DNA of 64,000 bases, from contig NC_088787.1 in assembly GCF_949628265.1 (NCBI RefSeq), positions 2,160,501 through 2,224,500 on the forward strand, in the 5' to 3' direction. The stretch comes from Cloeon dipterum (Eukaryota; Arthropoda; Insecta; Ephemeroptera; Baetidae). How positions within the stretch are numbered: position 1 is the stretch's first letter; every line of letters begins with the position of its first letter. Of this stretch, positions 1-11,047 are shown piece after piece. The notes beneath the pieces were generated by a model. It was given only the letters and a program-made list of their open reading frames with translations. It was not told where the DNA came from and did no database searches. A program made the translations under genes and the position numbers.

Positions 1-184
1 TTGGGTCACATGCAGATTCAGAGCAACTTCCCATTAATAAACGTAAACTGAAATTAGCTTGAAAAATTTTTTCGTTTGTTTATTCTTTACTAAAAGCTGA
101 TTAGCCCGGTAGTTGGCGAATCGACCGTTAGATGGCATATCAGGCTGATGGAAATGTAACAAAATACGCGGGAATTTAATTATT

Positions 185-560
185 AGGTTGGCGCGCCTCT
201 TTTTTGACGCTTCTGATTGGCCGCTGGACTGTCTCCTGATTGGTCTCAATTATTTTGATCCCATATTCATTTCTGACTGGCGGGAGCCAAAACAGAGATC
301 GCAATTTGGACACTGTTGGCAATTTCGGCTGCGCAGAACGTTTTGATTTGGGTCCCGCATGCGCAGTGATGTGTTTAGGCCTCTCAGTGAATATAAAAAG
401 CGATCTGAACACACTGCGCATGTTTAAGATGCGCACAAGTTTACTGCGCAGCCTCAAAGTGAGCAAATATTAAAAAAACTATAAATTTCGACGCCATTTT
501 GACTTCTGACTGGTAGGAACCAGCACAGATCGCAACCCGGACTCCGGTGGGGGTGCTTAA
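185..560. mobile_element. Dispersed GC-rich repeat, copy 1
   Basis: This stretch reappears in reverse orientation at about 8830-9095. Shared landmarks are the block around 190-240 (CTTCTGATTGGCCGCTGGAC), the CTGACTGGCGGGA block near 275, and several TGCGCATGCG/CTGCGCAG motifs between 340 and 450. A second partial copy of the CTGACTGG block follows at about 505-560, so the element may be nested or internally duplicated. No coding potential is visible. It is probably a non-autonomous transposable element; its class is not identified. It occupies the region where the remaining exons of the neighbouring Yellow gene might be expected. Confidence 0.5.
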
Positions 561-646
561 TGGCAGAAAAATCACGAACAATTTCCCCCCTCCCCCCATT
601 AATGTGTGCACCGAGGAATAGTAGCATTTATTTTTGTTATACTTAC

Positions 647-964
647 ATGCAAGTCCCACGAAGGGAATGGAGTGAGCTTCGGGGACGCAGAGGATGCGCT
701 GCTCGTCGGCAAGGACACCAGATTCACTGGAACGCCTTTATATTTCTCAAAGCTGAGGAAGATTCTTGATCCGTAGACAGCCATGAAACGAGGAGCAAAA
801 TTCTCTGGTCTGTAAGTTCCGTCTTCCAAGGCCTGTGCCCTGCTGGCCTCCGACGGCCACTCGTAGTCGAATTCATTCCACTGGAAGACTTGAGTGAAGT
901 TGGCGGCGGTGGCCAGCGATGAAAGGCCCAGCAAGAAAATGCTGGCGACCAAGAACGAAGTCAT
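647..964 (-). CDS. Yellow/MRJP family protein, first coding exon only
   Basis: The minus-strand ATG at 964 opens a 106-codon exon ending at a GTAAGT donor (641-646). The protein starts with a hydrophobic signal peptide of about 20 residues, followed by the family signature of this window: QVFQWNEFDYEWPSEASRAQ, then RPENFAPRFMAV, RIFLSF, LVSLPTSS and SPKLTPFPSWD. An acceptor (CGACAG) lies just upstream, so a 5' leader exon exists as in the paralogs. The closest relative in the window is the first exon at 51311-51628; the two share AGSM at the start and the LATAANFTQV block. Exon 2, which starts with E/D-D-G-N-C in the paralogs, is not visible between 646 and 1. The gene is therefore either cut by the window edge or truncated by the repeat at 185-560. 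Yellow proteins are secreted beta-propeller proteins involved in cuticle pigmentation and other extracellular roles. Confidence 0.75.
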
Positions 965-1099
965 GCTTCCAGCCTTTTTCAACTGTCGATAAAATAAACG
1001 AAATAAAATGAATATTGAAATAAAGACGAATGACGCACTCGCACACTCGGCACCACGCACGCGCATGCGCAAAAAACCGCTGGTTATAATGAAACCAGT

Positions 1100-1335
1100 G
1101 GCATTTTTCTACCCTGAAAAAAGGGTGAAAATGCGCGAACAGAACCAAGTTTTCGTCAATATCGTGACATACTTGTTGCATTATTTGTATAAATTGTGTC
1201 TTTTGGATCGTAAAAACAAACTCTTGACACTCGTACGGCAATCCAAAGAGAGCTTTTTGTTTCCCACATTCACACGCCATCTTGGATCTGCGCAGTGCGA
1301 ACAAATTTTATCGCACATCTGGACCCCGTTGTTAT
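1100..1335. mobile_element. Dispersed repeat M2, copy 1
   Basis: A block containing CTTTTGGATCGTAAAAACAA, CACTCGTACGGCAATCCAAA, CGCCATCTTGGAT and CGCACATCTGGACCCC. It is found in reverse orientation at about 27925-28185, inside an intron of the RCC1-BTB gene, and as a shorter fragment at about 52605-52715. It is non-coding and probably a non-autonomous element. Terminal repeats were not clearly resolved. Confidence 0.55.
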
Positions 1336-2764
1336 TAATAAAAAATTTTCGGGAAATTGCAGAAAAAATGTTGTGGAAAAATCGGTTTTCTGCGAACCCT
1401 GCCCTCGGATACTCGGATAGCTTACCAGAAGTGATGGTCCGCTCTGCTGTTTTAAACTAATCGCATTATTCACGAGCGCCTTTTTATATCAAACAAGCAA
1501 AGCTGAGGGAAGGGCAAACGATTTCGTCACTACGCCGACGGGTCGAACTGCGAAGATAAAGGTTTTGCTGTTGCCAATCAGCAATAAAAATAAATGGTCT
1601 AATTTGGCATTTTTAGTGAATTCAAAGCTGACGGGAGCGAGGAAAATTATTTATGCTTATTTTTTGGCCAAATTTTAATGATTATTTTCGTGAATATACT
1701 GCTAAATTTTAGAAATGATTATGTAACACGAGCCGCAAGAAAATTGAGCGCGCCACAAGAGGTCGAAAAGGGCGGGTTGTCTCCTTGATCTTGGCCTCTA
1801 ACAGCGATAAACAATTAAATATTGAAAAACACAAGCCCAAAAATGTAGGACACGGTGCAAGAGCAATATTTAGTTACGATGAATGTACGTTTGATTTAAA
1901 TTTTAACTCGTGATTCGTGCTGATGTCTTTTATGTTTTTTTTTTAAATTTCTCTTACGACAAAAGAATTATCCAATGAAGGTGCAATGAGCTGTTTAATT
2001 TTAACTGAAAGAAAATCATTTTGGCGTAAGCGCTTTAGGTCGCCAAAAACCGTACAAAAATCAAATTTGAATTTTTCAATGGCACCTAAAATCTCCACAT
2101 CAATTAATTAACTCATTCAATACATTTGTTTATAAATAAACTCACTCGACCTGCCTAAAGGTTGTTCCAGGAAGAGCACACTAACTCGCAAAATTAATGC
2201 ATTCATTTAATGAGCTTCTGACGCGCACATATTGCGATAAAAAACCGGTTTGGCGGTCAAGAGACCATTCGGGGGCATTGAGTGCCGGCCGAGAGTGAAA
2301 GAAGACTTGTTTAGACGCGTGTTTAGCTGTTTTTGAGCATTTTCACGAGCTGAATAGAGACCTTCCACGCGCAAGGCATTATTATCTCGCCTAATGAGAA
2401 ACAAAATTAATTTTTTCATAGTAAGAAATTAAGAAGCAAGTCCAAACTGGCAAAAAAAATAAAAATATCAAAACTATATGTAGCATTTATTTTGCCACAG
2501 CAAAATTACGAGTAAGAAATTGACAGTTCTTTAAGGCAACCATTTTTTTAACTTCTCGTCACTAGCAGTGATTAAAATAACAAGGCACAAGAGTAATGGA
2601 TTAGCGTTAATTAATAAAACATGTTTGGCTTCTTATTAATGGTCTCAGCAGCGCCAGCCGACGTTGAAAAAGGGTCAAAAATTAAAAAGTGCTGGAGAAA
2701 AATGTCTTCCGGATCAAAATTCACGTTCAAGTGCCAATCCACCGCAGATCGTGCAGTCCAGGCC
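1336..2764. other. AT-rich intergenic DNA, nothing recognised
   Basis: No open frame with family features, no clear splice-flanked exon and no tandem repeat is visible. Short open frames here look random. The duplicated block starts at about 2765. Confidence 0.5.
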
Positions 2765-3525
2765 CAAAGTCAGAAGAAAATCGATGCACATGATCGATCT
2801 CGTCTTTATTGCTGGTGAGGTTAAAAATCCAAAGTTTTGCGGGACAATTAGAATCTCCACCGTCAAGAACCCACAGCCGTCCAATGACGTCAACTTCCAG
2901 CCCTTTTGATGCTTGGATCGAGGCACATTTTCTAGATTCCTGCAACCGAGCATTAAAAAATCCTTTTTAAAAAATATAAATATATTTTCCCTTATTTATT
3001 AAAAGTACATTGCAATTTTTGGAAAAACTTTTGATCCAAAATTCCTTTTTTTTTAATTAGCTAGTTAATGTTTGAAACTTAAATCTAGATAAAAAAATAT
3101 TAGAGTGCGAACAATGACGTCGAGTTCTTAGACTATATAACAGAAGATGCAAGTAAAATATAGAAAATTTTTATCCGGACGACGGCTATGACGAGAAAAT
3201 AACTTACGAGATGCTTTTCCCACGAAGGGAACGGTGCAAGCTTTGGAGGTGCAGCAGGCGAACTGTTGATTGGCAGCCATACTAGAGTCACGGGAATACC
3301 ATAATTTACATGTAGGCTGAGAAACAGCCTTTTCTCAAAAACTGCCATGTATCGAGGTTCAATATTTCTAGGCTGAAACTTATTGCCATTCACGGCAGTT
3401 GATCGTTTCTCCGCTGACGGCCACACGTAGTCCATTTCATCCCAGGTGAAGACGGTGGTGAAGTTGATGGCATTGGAGAAAGAGAAAGCGAGCAGAAATG
3501 TCCCGATTAAGAATAAGGAAGTCAT
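2765..3525 (-). pseudogene. Yellow/MRJP gene, 3'-truncated (exon 1 and start of exon 2)
   Basis: Exon 1 runs from the ATG at 3525 to a GTAAGT donor after 3208, 106 codons. It has a signal peptide, WPSAEKRSTAV, PRNIEPRYMAV, RLFLSL, PVTLVWLP and PPKLAPFPSW. Exon 2 starts at 2939 after TTGCAG and reads KGLEVDVIGRLWVLDGG, then CPAKLWIFNL and HVHRFSSDFG. Homology stops at about 2765, where the duplicated block begins. The central and C-terminal Yellow regions and the membrane anchor seen in the sister copy (9188-11047) are missing here. The remaining reading frame is intact where the sister copy has a 2-base insertion. It is a truncated duplicate and unlikely to make a full product. Confidence 0.8.
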
Positions 3526-3910
3526 GTTCACGACATCCGGCAGGCTTAAAGCTCACTGCTGGGTCCTGAAATTTGTTTCCAACCTTAAACACAGGAAGAA
3601 TAAACTATGTATATAGGAATATGTAATGGTGACAAAAATATATTTTCTTAAATATTTTCGCAAAAATATTTCACGACTATGTGCTATAAGATTAAGAACA
3701 AAAAAAACAGAGGTGGGCTGGCTGCGTTTTGCGGCGCAGTGACGCCCAAAGCCCAAAAGCACACGCGCGCCGAGAGGTAATTGAGGGAAAGCGTTTATGC
3801 ATCCCCCGCCCTAATGCTCGCGCCCTCCGCTCACAGAAGAAACGACTAACGCTTGCCCTTCCCTTCCAAAATGTAACGCAACCGGTCGTGTGTTCGTCAC
3901 AGCGTCGCCA

Positions 3911-4071
3911 GGACGGTATTAACACCGACATATTTACAGACGGGATGTTATGACGTCACAGACTGCGAGCACCATTTAGCTGGCATGCAGTCTGTGACGT
4001 CATTAGGAGAGGGAAAAAAAGTGTCCTGTTTGTAAATATGTCGGTGTCCGCCAGTCCTAGTTATACCGTCC
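3911..4071. mobile_element. GGACGG hairpin element (MITE-like), copy 1
   Basis: The left arm GGACGGTATTAACACCGACA and the right arm GTCCGCCAGTCCTAGTTATACCGTCC form an inverted repeat. A second, inner palindrome is TGACGTCACAGACTGC paired with GCAGTCTGTGACGTCA. The same ends (GGACGGTA, CTAGGACTGGCGGACACC) occur at 11440-11594, 35528-35634 and 36281-36380. It has no coding capacity. It is a non-autonomous DNA-transposon-like foldback. Confidence 0.7.
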
Positions 4072-4407
4072 TTATACGCAACGCAGTCGCGGCGCCACCT
4101 ATTCAAATGGTGCTTAACTCTTTCTTCACGATAAAAATCAAAAGCAAAATCCTGTTTGATTTTTGAACTGACCTTATGAAGTCCAAGCGTGGAGACCGTG
4201 CACGACCAGAATGCTGACTGTTACTGGTTTCGGCTCAGTTAATAAACCTGACACATAAGGAAGTATTCCACTGCTATCTACCACCATGACTCACAATCAG
4301 ATAATGCTACCCGATTCTGTTTCAATTTAGTTCCGGCACTGTTTAAACATACATAAAATAGCATATTATATTAATTAAACAACTTAATTAAGCGACAGTT
4401 GAGAGTG

Positions 4408-4750
4408 ATCATTGTAGATTCTCAAAGTTTAAAAAATATCAATTGTATTTTGCAGAGGGATATTCTGTATTTGAGTAACAAAAATGAGTAGTTTAATTAA
4501 TGTCGAGATTGTCTTATGAAAGTTCAAATTATTCTCATGAATTACTTGCCGCAATGCTCCCTTGCACTCGCCCATCTGGGAGTGGTGAAGACTCGAGGAC
4601 ACGACTACCCTGTCTGGCACATACAGTGTCCGACTTCAGGGCGACGCTCAGCGGCCGGTTGAAGTTAGCGAACAGCGGAAGCTCCCATCCGGAGTAACCG
4701 TGGCTCGAACGGGCCATAATCTTAGTAATATCCGCTAGGCAGTTGTGTCC
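4408..4750. other. Segment present only in duplication copy A
   Basis: In copy B the flanking sequences join directly (GAGAGTGA to TCCATTAACTTTG near 11925-11945). Copy A therefore carries about 340 extra bases, or copy B lost them. Open frames on both strands (about 60 codons each) do not resemble a family I recognise. Confidence 0.45.
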
Positions 4751-5639
4751 ATTAACTTTGTTTAATTCTAATCATTCCATAGACGACCGTGTTACAGCAT
4801 GAATTATAACACTGCGCCATTAAGCAGGATGTTTTTAATGACCATTTTCTATTTTTCTTCTGTGCAAAGAGAGGCTAGGCCGTATCGTAAAGGAGATAAT
4901 TTTGTAACAACTTATTTAACTGATAAAAGGACAAGAAAAATTACGCCAGGCTTCCCTTTTTCTGTAACACTATTATTTGTATCTGCTGGCACAGTTTTTT
5001 AGTTACTTCCGGCAAATTGCTAAAATATATAAATTATTTTACGATAGAAAACGTGAAATACAAGCAATGAATTATACTTTTTATGGGCGATACATATGTG
5101 TTAAATTCTACATATGCTTTATTGCTCTAAAAATAAAATGATTTTTTTGCTTGATTTTGATCCCTCTCGACGCAGTAGTCTATCCCTCGGACTGGCTCAT
5201 TGTCATTCGTTTGGCTGCTGCACCGAGAGATGGTGCGACGATCCTCACCGTCACCTCACTGGGCAACAGCACGAGGGGAAATGTTTGCGCGGTGAGTCGC
5301 CTTTATTTTGGAAAAAAAGGCTTTTTTCTTCACAACTGATACAATAAATTCCACCATTTCATCAATATTTGGTTTTTGTAATTATCGAAAGTGAATTATT
5401 CTCTTCTTTAATTTGTGTTTTGTTCTATGTTTGTTTATATTTTTTATTTTTGTTCCCTGCTCTGCACTGGCAGTGAGAGGGCGTCGGCTGCGAATACTAT
5501 TGAGTAGGCTTCCGCACGCATTTCTTCTCCTCTTCGCGTCACTATTAGCCGAGTCAGATTTTGGCAAGGCCGCGCAGCCTCTCGTAAAAAAACGCGTTTT
5601 AACAAAGTGATGCATCAACTAAAAAAAAAATAAATGCGC

Positions 5640-6180
5640 GTTATATCTCTCTCGTAATATATTGACTTGATTTATTAAATAAAAAAGATTCGTATTTGAC
5701 AATCCTTTTAATGAAACATAAAATTTCAAATGTTGACAGTATAAAAAATGCTGGACGCGCCGCATTTCCCTGAGGGTGCTGGCCACCTCTCTGGCGAAGA
5801 CGCCGCGCGAAGGTGCGACTGGATGACGACGGCGGCGCTGACTGAGGAAGAGGATGCCGTGCTGCATGGTGCGCCGCCCACCGCACCCTCGCGAACTCTG
5901 CCAACCCCGAATTATACAAATTAGACAATAAAATGCTTTTTGACTCACCTTTGACGGCCTTGTAGCGCTTCCACGAGCGCTGGATGACCAGCGCCTGCGG
6001 TGCCATTCCTCCGCAGGAACAGCCTTCGTCTTGCCGACCTGCCACTCGCTGCTCAGCACGTCCAGCGGGCCGATGATCAGACTGACGGCCTCGAGGGGGT
6101 TGAGCTGCAGCCAAAGGGGGTCGCGGCGCGGCGTGAAGAGGTGGGCGTAGCGCTGCATCAGGTTGCATCATCGACGTCGC
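5640..6180 (-). pseudogene. Unconventional myosin fragment (end of motor domain plus IQ motifs), copy A
   Basis: On the minus strand one frame reads MQRYAHLFTPRRDPLWLQL, then SLIIGPLDV and EWQVGKTK. This matches the converter end of a myosin motor, where (V/L)GKTK(V/L)FLR is diagnostic. A frameshift follows GKTK, after which another frame gives ALVIQRSWKRYKAVKG, an IQ-type calmodulin-binding helix. This ends at a GTGAGT donor. After a short intron (acceptor TTGGCAG) more IQ-like sequence follows (QHGILFLSQRRR). The upstream motor is absent, and a CACTGCAAG inverted-repeat element lies just beyond. Fragmentation and frameshift make this a pseudogene shared with copy B (13900-14370). The myosin class is not assigned. 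Confidence 0.65.
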
Positions 6181-6259
6181 GAACGCAGAGTCCCGACTCC
6201 AAACTGAGCATCATCTCGCTCAACTTCAACGTCTCACATGAGGGTCCTGTGATGCAATG

Positions 6260-6435
6260 CACTGCAAGTCAGGGGTGAGAAAATGTCACTGCGCTGCAGT
6301 GAGAAAATCTCACCCCGCCGCATGTCACTGCTGTGTGGTGCGAAAAATTCACCCACACAATAAATAGTGACATGCGGTGAGATGAGATTTTCTCAATGCA
6401 GCGCACTGACATTTTCGCACCCCTGACTTGCAGTG
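6260..6435. mobile_element. CACTGCAAG inverted-repeat element (MITE), copy A
   Basis: This is a near-complete foldback of about 176 bp. The left end CACTGCAAGTCAGGGGTGAG is mirrored by CACCCCTGACTTGCAGTG at the right end, and the inner arms (GAAAATGTCACTGCGCTGCA, GCCGCATGTCACT) are also paired. A second copy lies at 14454-14629. It separates the myosin fragment from the minisatellite in both duplication copies, so it was there before the duplication. Confidence 0.8.
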
Positions 6436-6444
6436 TGGGAATTA

Positions 6445-6966
6445 GAAAACAGCAGGGTCACACCCACAAACGTCAAAAACACAGGCGGGCATGACCCTGC
6501 TGGATATTAAGTAGAAAAGGGGAAATTAGGAGAAAATGAAACAGCAGGGTCGCACCCACAAGCGTCAAAAACACAGGCGGGCACGACCCTGCCTGAAATT
6601 AAGTAGAAAAGGGGAAATTAGGAGAAAGTGAAACAGCAGGGTCGCACCCACAAGCGTCAAAAACACAGGCGGGCACGACCCTGCTGGAAATTAAGTAGAA
6701 AAGGGGAAATTAGGAGAAAATGAAACAGCAGGGTCGCACCCACAAGCGTCAAAAACACAGGCGGGCACGACCCTGCCTGAAATTAAGTAGAAAAGGGGAA
6801 ATTAGGAGAAAGTGAAACAGCAGGGTCGCACCCACAAGCGTCAAAAACACAGGCGGGCACGACCCTGCTGGAAATTAAGTAGAAAAGGGGAAATTAGGAG
6901 AAAATGCAACAGCAGGGTCGCACCCACAAGCGTCAAAAACACAGGCGGGCACGACCCTGCTGAGAA
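6445..6966. repeat. Minisatellite array 1 (about 6 units of about 92 bp)
   Basis: Units begin AACAGCAGGGTCGCACCCAC and end GGGCACGACCCTGCTGG, followed by a purine-rich tail (AAATTAAGTAGAAAAGGGG). CAGCAGGGTCG and CGACCCTGCTG are perfect inverted arms, so each unit can fold into a stem. On the minus strand each unit offers CTAAT, a pyrimidine tract and TTTCCAG, which resembles a branch point plus a 3' splice site. It is orthologous in position to array 2 in the duplicated block. Confidence 0.9.
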
Positions 6967-6984
6967 AGGAATAAAAAAAAGAAA

Positions 6985-7330
6985 TTGGACTCACCCTTAA
7001 TGTGGCCGTGGTCCTCCTGGTCACCTGGTGGTCGCTGTCCGCCTCGCTGCACGCTGGCCCCTCCATCACTGCTGCAGACCGGCACCGCGCACGTCCTCCT
7101 GCCGTCACTGCCAGTTAAAGACTGATGAGAGTAGGAGAAGCGAAGCAGCAGACAGAGTCAGCAAAAGAGGGGAAGCAGTGGGTCATTCACCTAGCAGCCA
7201 AGCGTCGTTTGTCCCCACTCCTTCCCCTCTTTTGGCACTCTGGCTGCTTCTCCTTAAATGCCACCGCTAGCTGCCAACCGCGCATGCGCTCTTGAGCCGT
7301 CTGGCTCCGCCTCCTTCTCCACACGCACCA
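6985..7330 (-). promoter_or_regulatory. Promoter-like unit ending in a splice donor, copy A
   Basis: Read on the minus strand, the unit has GC-rich sequence with TGCGCATGCGC, then a block containing TTTAACTGGCAG, GACGTGCGCGGTGC and GGTCTGCAG. It ends at about 6990 with AAGGGTGAGTCC, a good 5' splice site. The same unit occurs at 26195-26530 (minus) and three times in tandem on the plus strand at 34915-36745. No long open frame is conserved, so a transcribed leader exon or a repeat-borne promoter fits better than a protein. Minisatellite array 1 starts immediately downstream. Confidence 0.5.
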
Positions 7331-7401
7331 CGTTTGGCGTTTAGCCCGCGAAGTCAGCTTGCCTGCGATAACGCTATCCGCGATACTAACTCAATTCACC
7401 A

Positions 7402-7811
7402 GTTGCATAAACCCTAAGTGTTCGAAGCCGCCAACAGATGGCGCTACCTTATACTTTCATAAATAATTTAATTTTAAGGCATTTTCGCTGTGATTTCAGA
7501 CTCAATCTAGCTACTCTGCATTCTTCAATTAATTTGCTTTATTTTGACGTTCTGAAAACCTAATTTGGTTCAACCAATCGCCGTAGAATCGTGAAAAACT
7601 ATTTTTTGGAAATAAAAATATCTTTCCCAACGTTTCTACGGCGATTGGCTGAACCGATTTTGGTTTTCATCACGTCAAAAAAAGCAAAATAGCTATATTG
7701 AGTCTGATATCGCAGCGGAAATGCCTTAAAACCGCTTTAAAAAAATGTTTTAAGAAAGTCTGTGGTTGCGCCATCTGTTGGCGGCTTTGATAACTAAGGG
7801 TTTATGCAACA
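7402..7811. mobile_element. TTGCATAAACCC inverted-repeat element, copy A
   Basis: An inverted repeat of about 410 bp. AGTTGCATAAACCCTAAG at the left is mirrored by CTAAGGGTTTATGCAAC at the right. The internal arms (GCCGCCAACAGATGGCGC, CAATCGCCGTAGAATCGTG) pair with GCGCCATCTGTTGGCGGC and the ACGGCGATTGGCTGAA region. A second copy is at 26602-27022 and a decayed relative at about 48770-49155. It has no coding capacity. Confidence 0.75.
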
Positions 7812-8078
7812 GGTCAATTTAATTTAAATTATACATGATTAGTTTTTAAATCTATTGGAGACAGCAAAAAACTTGATTGATTTTTTTAAATTTTAAAATC
7901 GGAAATTTAGTTTAAGTTGACAGGTGCAGTGGTTGTCCTTCTTTTGCGATTCACAAAGCACTAATTAATGCCGGATACAGACAGTACAGAGTTCAGCTCA
8001 CAGCATCGCTCGGTCAAGTGGGAAAGGTATTTCTTTGTTTTTTAGTTAACGAATCGCGAATCGATAATTTTATACGAC

Positions 8079-8475
8079 ATGAATTATCAATGGGACGAGG
8101 TGGCATCAAAATTGGACGATCTGCACTCTAAAACGATCGAAATGGAAGGGAAGTTGGTGGGGTTGGAGTTCGAAATTGTCAGGATCGAATCAAAATTGGA
8201 TGAACAGGAATTAAAAGTGCAAGAATTTGAGCGATTGCATGCGAAGCGAGCATCCAATCGGAAAATAATTCAAGAAAAGGTAAAAAAGGTACTTCATAAC
8301 CTCCTAATATTATTTTTTTACTTTTAGCACACCGCATTGGCTCATGAAATAGAGAGTTTGTATAAACAGGTAAGCAATAAGCACGCATTTCATCCATTAC
8401 TCTTGCATTCTTGGCATTCTTTCCCCTCCTACTCTCGCCTCTGACGTCACAAATCACCTCTTCCAGCGAGAATAG
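8079..8475 (+). CDS. Small coiled-coil protein (about 83 aa)
   Basis: Three exons are proposed: 8079-8279 (67 codons, donor AAG|GTAAAA), 8328-8369 (14 codons, acceptor TTTTAG, donor CAG|GTAAGC) and 8467-8475 (R-E-stop after TTCCAG). All junctions are phase 0. The protein begins MNYQWDEVASKLDDLHSK and is almost entirely heptad-like, rich in L/I/V, E and K, with no signal peptide or membrane segment. A leader exon may end at about 8026 (GGGAAAG|GTATTT). It sits just outside the right edge of duplication copy A and is not present in copy B. The last exon is the least certain. I do not recognise the family; a coiled-coil adaptor subunit is possible. Confidence 0.5.
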
Positions 8476-8829
8476 ACGGATTTTTTACTCTAAATTGGAT
8501 TAATACACATTTTTCAATTGTTCAACTGATATTTAAATGCCAAATTTTTGTTTCATGTGTGGTCCAGAATGCCGATTGCCTGAAATCCCGCGGTTAGTAT
8601 TTTTTTAAGGCCTCTGTGCATTTGCGGCCAGCGTCGTGCACAGACGGAAACGGTTGCTGATAACGTCTTTATATCGCCGCAGCCAGCGCAAATATTACCA
8701 AAATTAAAATTAAATTACAATAAATGAGTTAGTTTAGTCCGTCACACTGGATCCTTAACTTTTTTTAAGTAAAAAATAATTATTCTCTAATTTAAAGTTC
8801 TTGTAATTGGCGCTTCCGGATTGCGATGT

Positions 8830-9095
8830 GTTAAAGCTGCGCAGTAAACATGTGCGCATCTTGCATGCGCAGTACGTTCAGATCGCTTCTTCATCTCACA
8901 GGAAGGCAGAAACTCATTACTGCGCATGCGTGACCCAAATTAAAACCTTCTGCGCAGTCATAAGTCCCACCGGGGTGCGATCGAGTTGTTTCCCGCCGGT
9001 TAGAAGTCAATATGGCGTCGAAATAATGGAGACCAATTAGGAGTCGGTCCAGCGGCCAATCAGAAGCGAAAAAAAGAGGCGTGCCGGTCTAATAA
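8830..9095. mobile_element. Dispersed GC-rich repeat, copy 2 (inverted)
   Basis: Reverse-orientation copy of the repeat at 185-470. It shares CTGCGCAGTAAAC, GTGCGCATCTT, GCGTCGAAATAATGGAGACC and GTCCAGCGGCCAATCAGAAG. The sequence between it and the coiled-coil gene (8476-8829) shows nothing coding. Confidence 0.55.
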
Positions 9096-9187
9096 TATAT
9101 TATTTCCGCATTCTAAATGAGTCTCGTGATAACTTTTCGAGATATTTTTTATTGTATATATTTGTGCTCAAATTTCCAATTAAAATA

Positions 9188-11047
9188 CTACAAGTGGACA
9201 TCAGCGATTGTAGTTTGCATTGATGTAGAAGGAACGGGATCGATGATTTCCGTGTCGTGTGGTTGAATTTCGCGGTTGATAAGAGGCTCTTTGCACATTT
9301 GCTCGCACTCTTTCTTGGTTTTGGCAATCGTGTCTTGCGTGCGCTTCATCTTCCGAAACCAATAGATTTGGGATGCGATGGAGAAGATGCAGAAAACGTT
9401 CCAGCAGGACAAAACGGTGTTCAAAATGAGCAGACTTTGGTGTGTGGCGTCGTCGCTGTTGCATGTTTTATTTTCTTTGTCTTTCCCACTATCAAACGTT
9501 GGAGTTGTTGTGGTTGTGATAAATTCTGAAACAATTGTAATATGGGATCAAATTTTGAGTCTGCTTTCGTTCTCACTGCTCTGCGGTTAAACTGGAAATA
9601 GATTACCTGTTGAGATATTGTAGAGATGTGGCTTTACACTGACTTCAGCTCTTTGTAGTCTATACTTCGGCTCTCCACTTTCGTAAAACACCATCATCCC
9701 CAGAGCGTCCCAGACGAGCTCAAGGCACAAGTAAACGGCCAAGAGCCCAGTTTTCCAGGCTAAAACATACACAAAAAAGAATTATTATGATAAAAAACAA
9801 TATATGTAGCGAAATTCTAACGGATGATTTTTCATAATTAATTGAAATTTGATCGAATTGAGAAAAAAGAATTAAAGACTCTTCAAAGTCCCGCAAAAAA
9901 TTCAAATTTACAGTTAAGCTTGAATTAAATTATATAATTTGGAAATGTGTATATACCACATAAAAACGTTGCTCCTCAAGTTCCTGTGAAATTTTCCAAG
10001 TCGACGTGTAGTTTTTCCCATAAAAGGCGGCATAGACTGTTCCAGTATTGTCGATCAACATTCGGTAGGGCTCTGCAGTCAATGTTCTATTTATTTTTGG
10101 ATTCACATGTCGAATTTCGCTCTGAAGATCAGCCACAGGAATAGAATACAAAGCAGTGGAGTTGTATTTTCCAAGGTAGATCTGTCTTGGATTTTCCTGA
10201 GGAGAATAAAGCGCTATTGACACCCATAATTCTTTCCTCTTCTGCATCAGCCACGATTTTTCCTCTTTCAAGCTAAACACAAGGATGTCCTCGATTATCC
10301 GGCGCGCAATATATGCAAACCATCCATTTGTTGTCTCCTCCAGCACCAGATCATGCATTTGATTCCCAAAGTCAGAAGAAAATCGATGCACATGATCGAT
10401 CTCGTCTTTATTGCTGGTGAGGTTAAAAATCCAAAGTTTTGCGGGACAATTAGAATCTCCACCGTCAAGAACCCACTGCCGCCCAATGACGTCAACTTAT
10501 CCAGCCCTTTTGATGCTTGGATCGAGTCACATTTTCTAGATTCCTGCAACCGAGCATTAAAAAATCTTTTTAATAAATATAAATATATTTTCCCTTATTT
10601 ATTAAAAGTATTGCAATTTTTGGAAAAAAGCTTTTAAAGTCGAGTTCTTAGAATATATAACAGAAGATGCAAGGAAAATATAGAACATTTTCTTCCGAAC
10701 GATGGTTATGATTAACTTACGAGATGCTTCTCCCACGAAGGGAACGGTGCAAGTTTTGGAGGCGCAGAAGGCGAACTGTTTATTGGTAGCCACACAAGAG
10801 TCACGGGAATACCAAAACTATATACTGCCAGGCTTAGAAACAGCCTGTTGTCAAAAACTGCCATGTATCGAGGTTCAATATTTCTAGGCATAAATTTATT
10901 GTCATTCACGGCATTTGATCTTTGCTCCGCTGACGGCCACACGTAGTCCATTTCATCCCAGGTGAAGACGGTGGTGAAGTTGATGGCATTGGAGAAAGAG
11001 AAAGCGAGCAGAAATGTCCCGATTAAGAATAAGGAAGTCATGTTCAT
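9188..11047 (-). pseudogene. Membrane-anchored Yellow/MRJP paralog with two frameshifts
   Basis: Four exons: 10721-11047 (signal peptide, MDYVWPSAEQRS, PRNIEPRYMAVF, PVTLVWLP), 9957-10543 (WVLDGG, CPAKLWIFNL, MHDLVLEE, PYRMLIDN, TVYAAFYGKNY), 9607-9759 and 9188-9525. The last exon encodes a Thr-rich stalk, a membrane helix (ILNTVLSCWNVFCIFSIASQ), a basic RKMKR stop-transfer and a cytoplasmic tail of about 50 residues without the tyrosine motifs of the 54-63 kb genes. Two frame disruptions are seen. Exon 2 has an extra TA after GGGCTGGA compared with the copy at 2765-2939. Exon 3 switches frame between SSSGTLWG and the PKYRLQRA block, consistent with one lost base, which would also restore the phase-1 junction used by the paralogs. 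It could be a recent pseudogene, or an intact gene with assembly errors. Homopolymer slippage is not an obvious cause of the TA insertion. Confidence 0.75.

Larger units (their letters stand above)
2765..7966. repeat. Segmental duplication, copy A
   Basis: Copy A matches 10366-27167 in the same order and orientation. It contains a Yellow fragment, the GGACGG hairpin element, unassigned sequence, a myosin fragment, a CACTGCAAG inverted-repeat element, a minisatellite, a promoter-like unit and a TTGCATAAACCC inverted-repeat element. The left breakpoint lies inside Yellow exon 2 (CCCAAAGTCAGAAGAAAATC is shared at 2762 and 10367). The right breakpoint follows CACAAAGCACTAAT at about 7966 and 27167. 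Copy A carries a private segment at about 4408-4750. Copy B carries one at about 12320-13285 and the expanded array. Confidence 0.85.
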
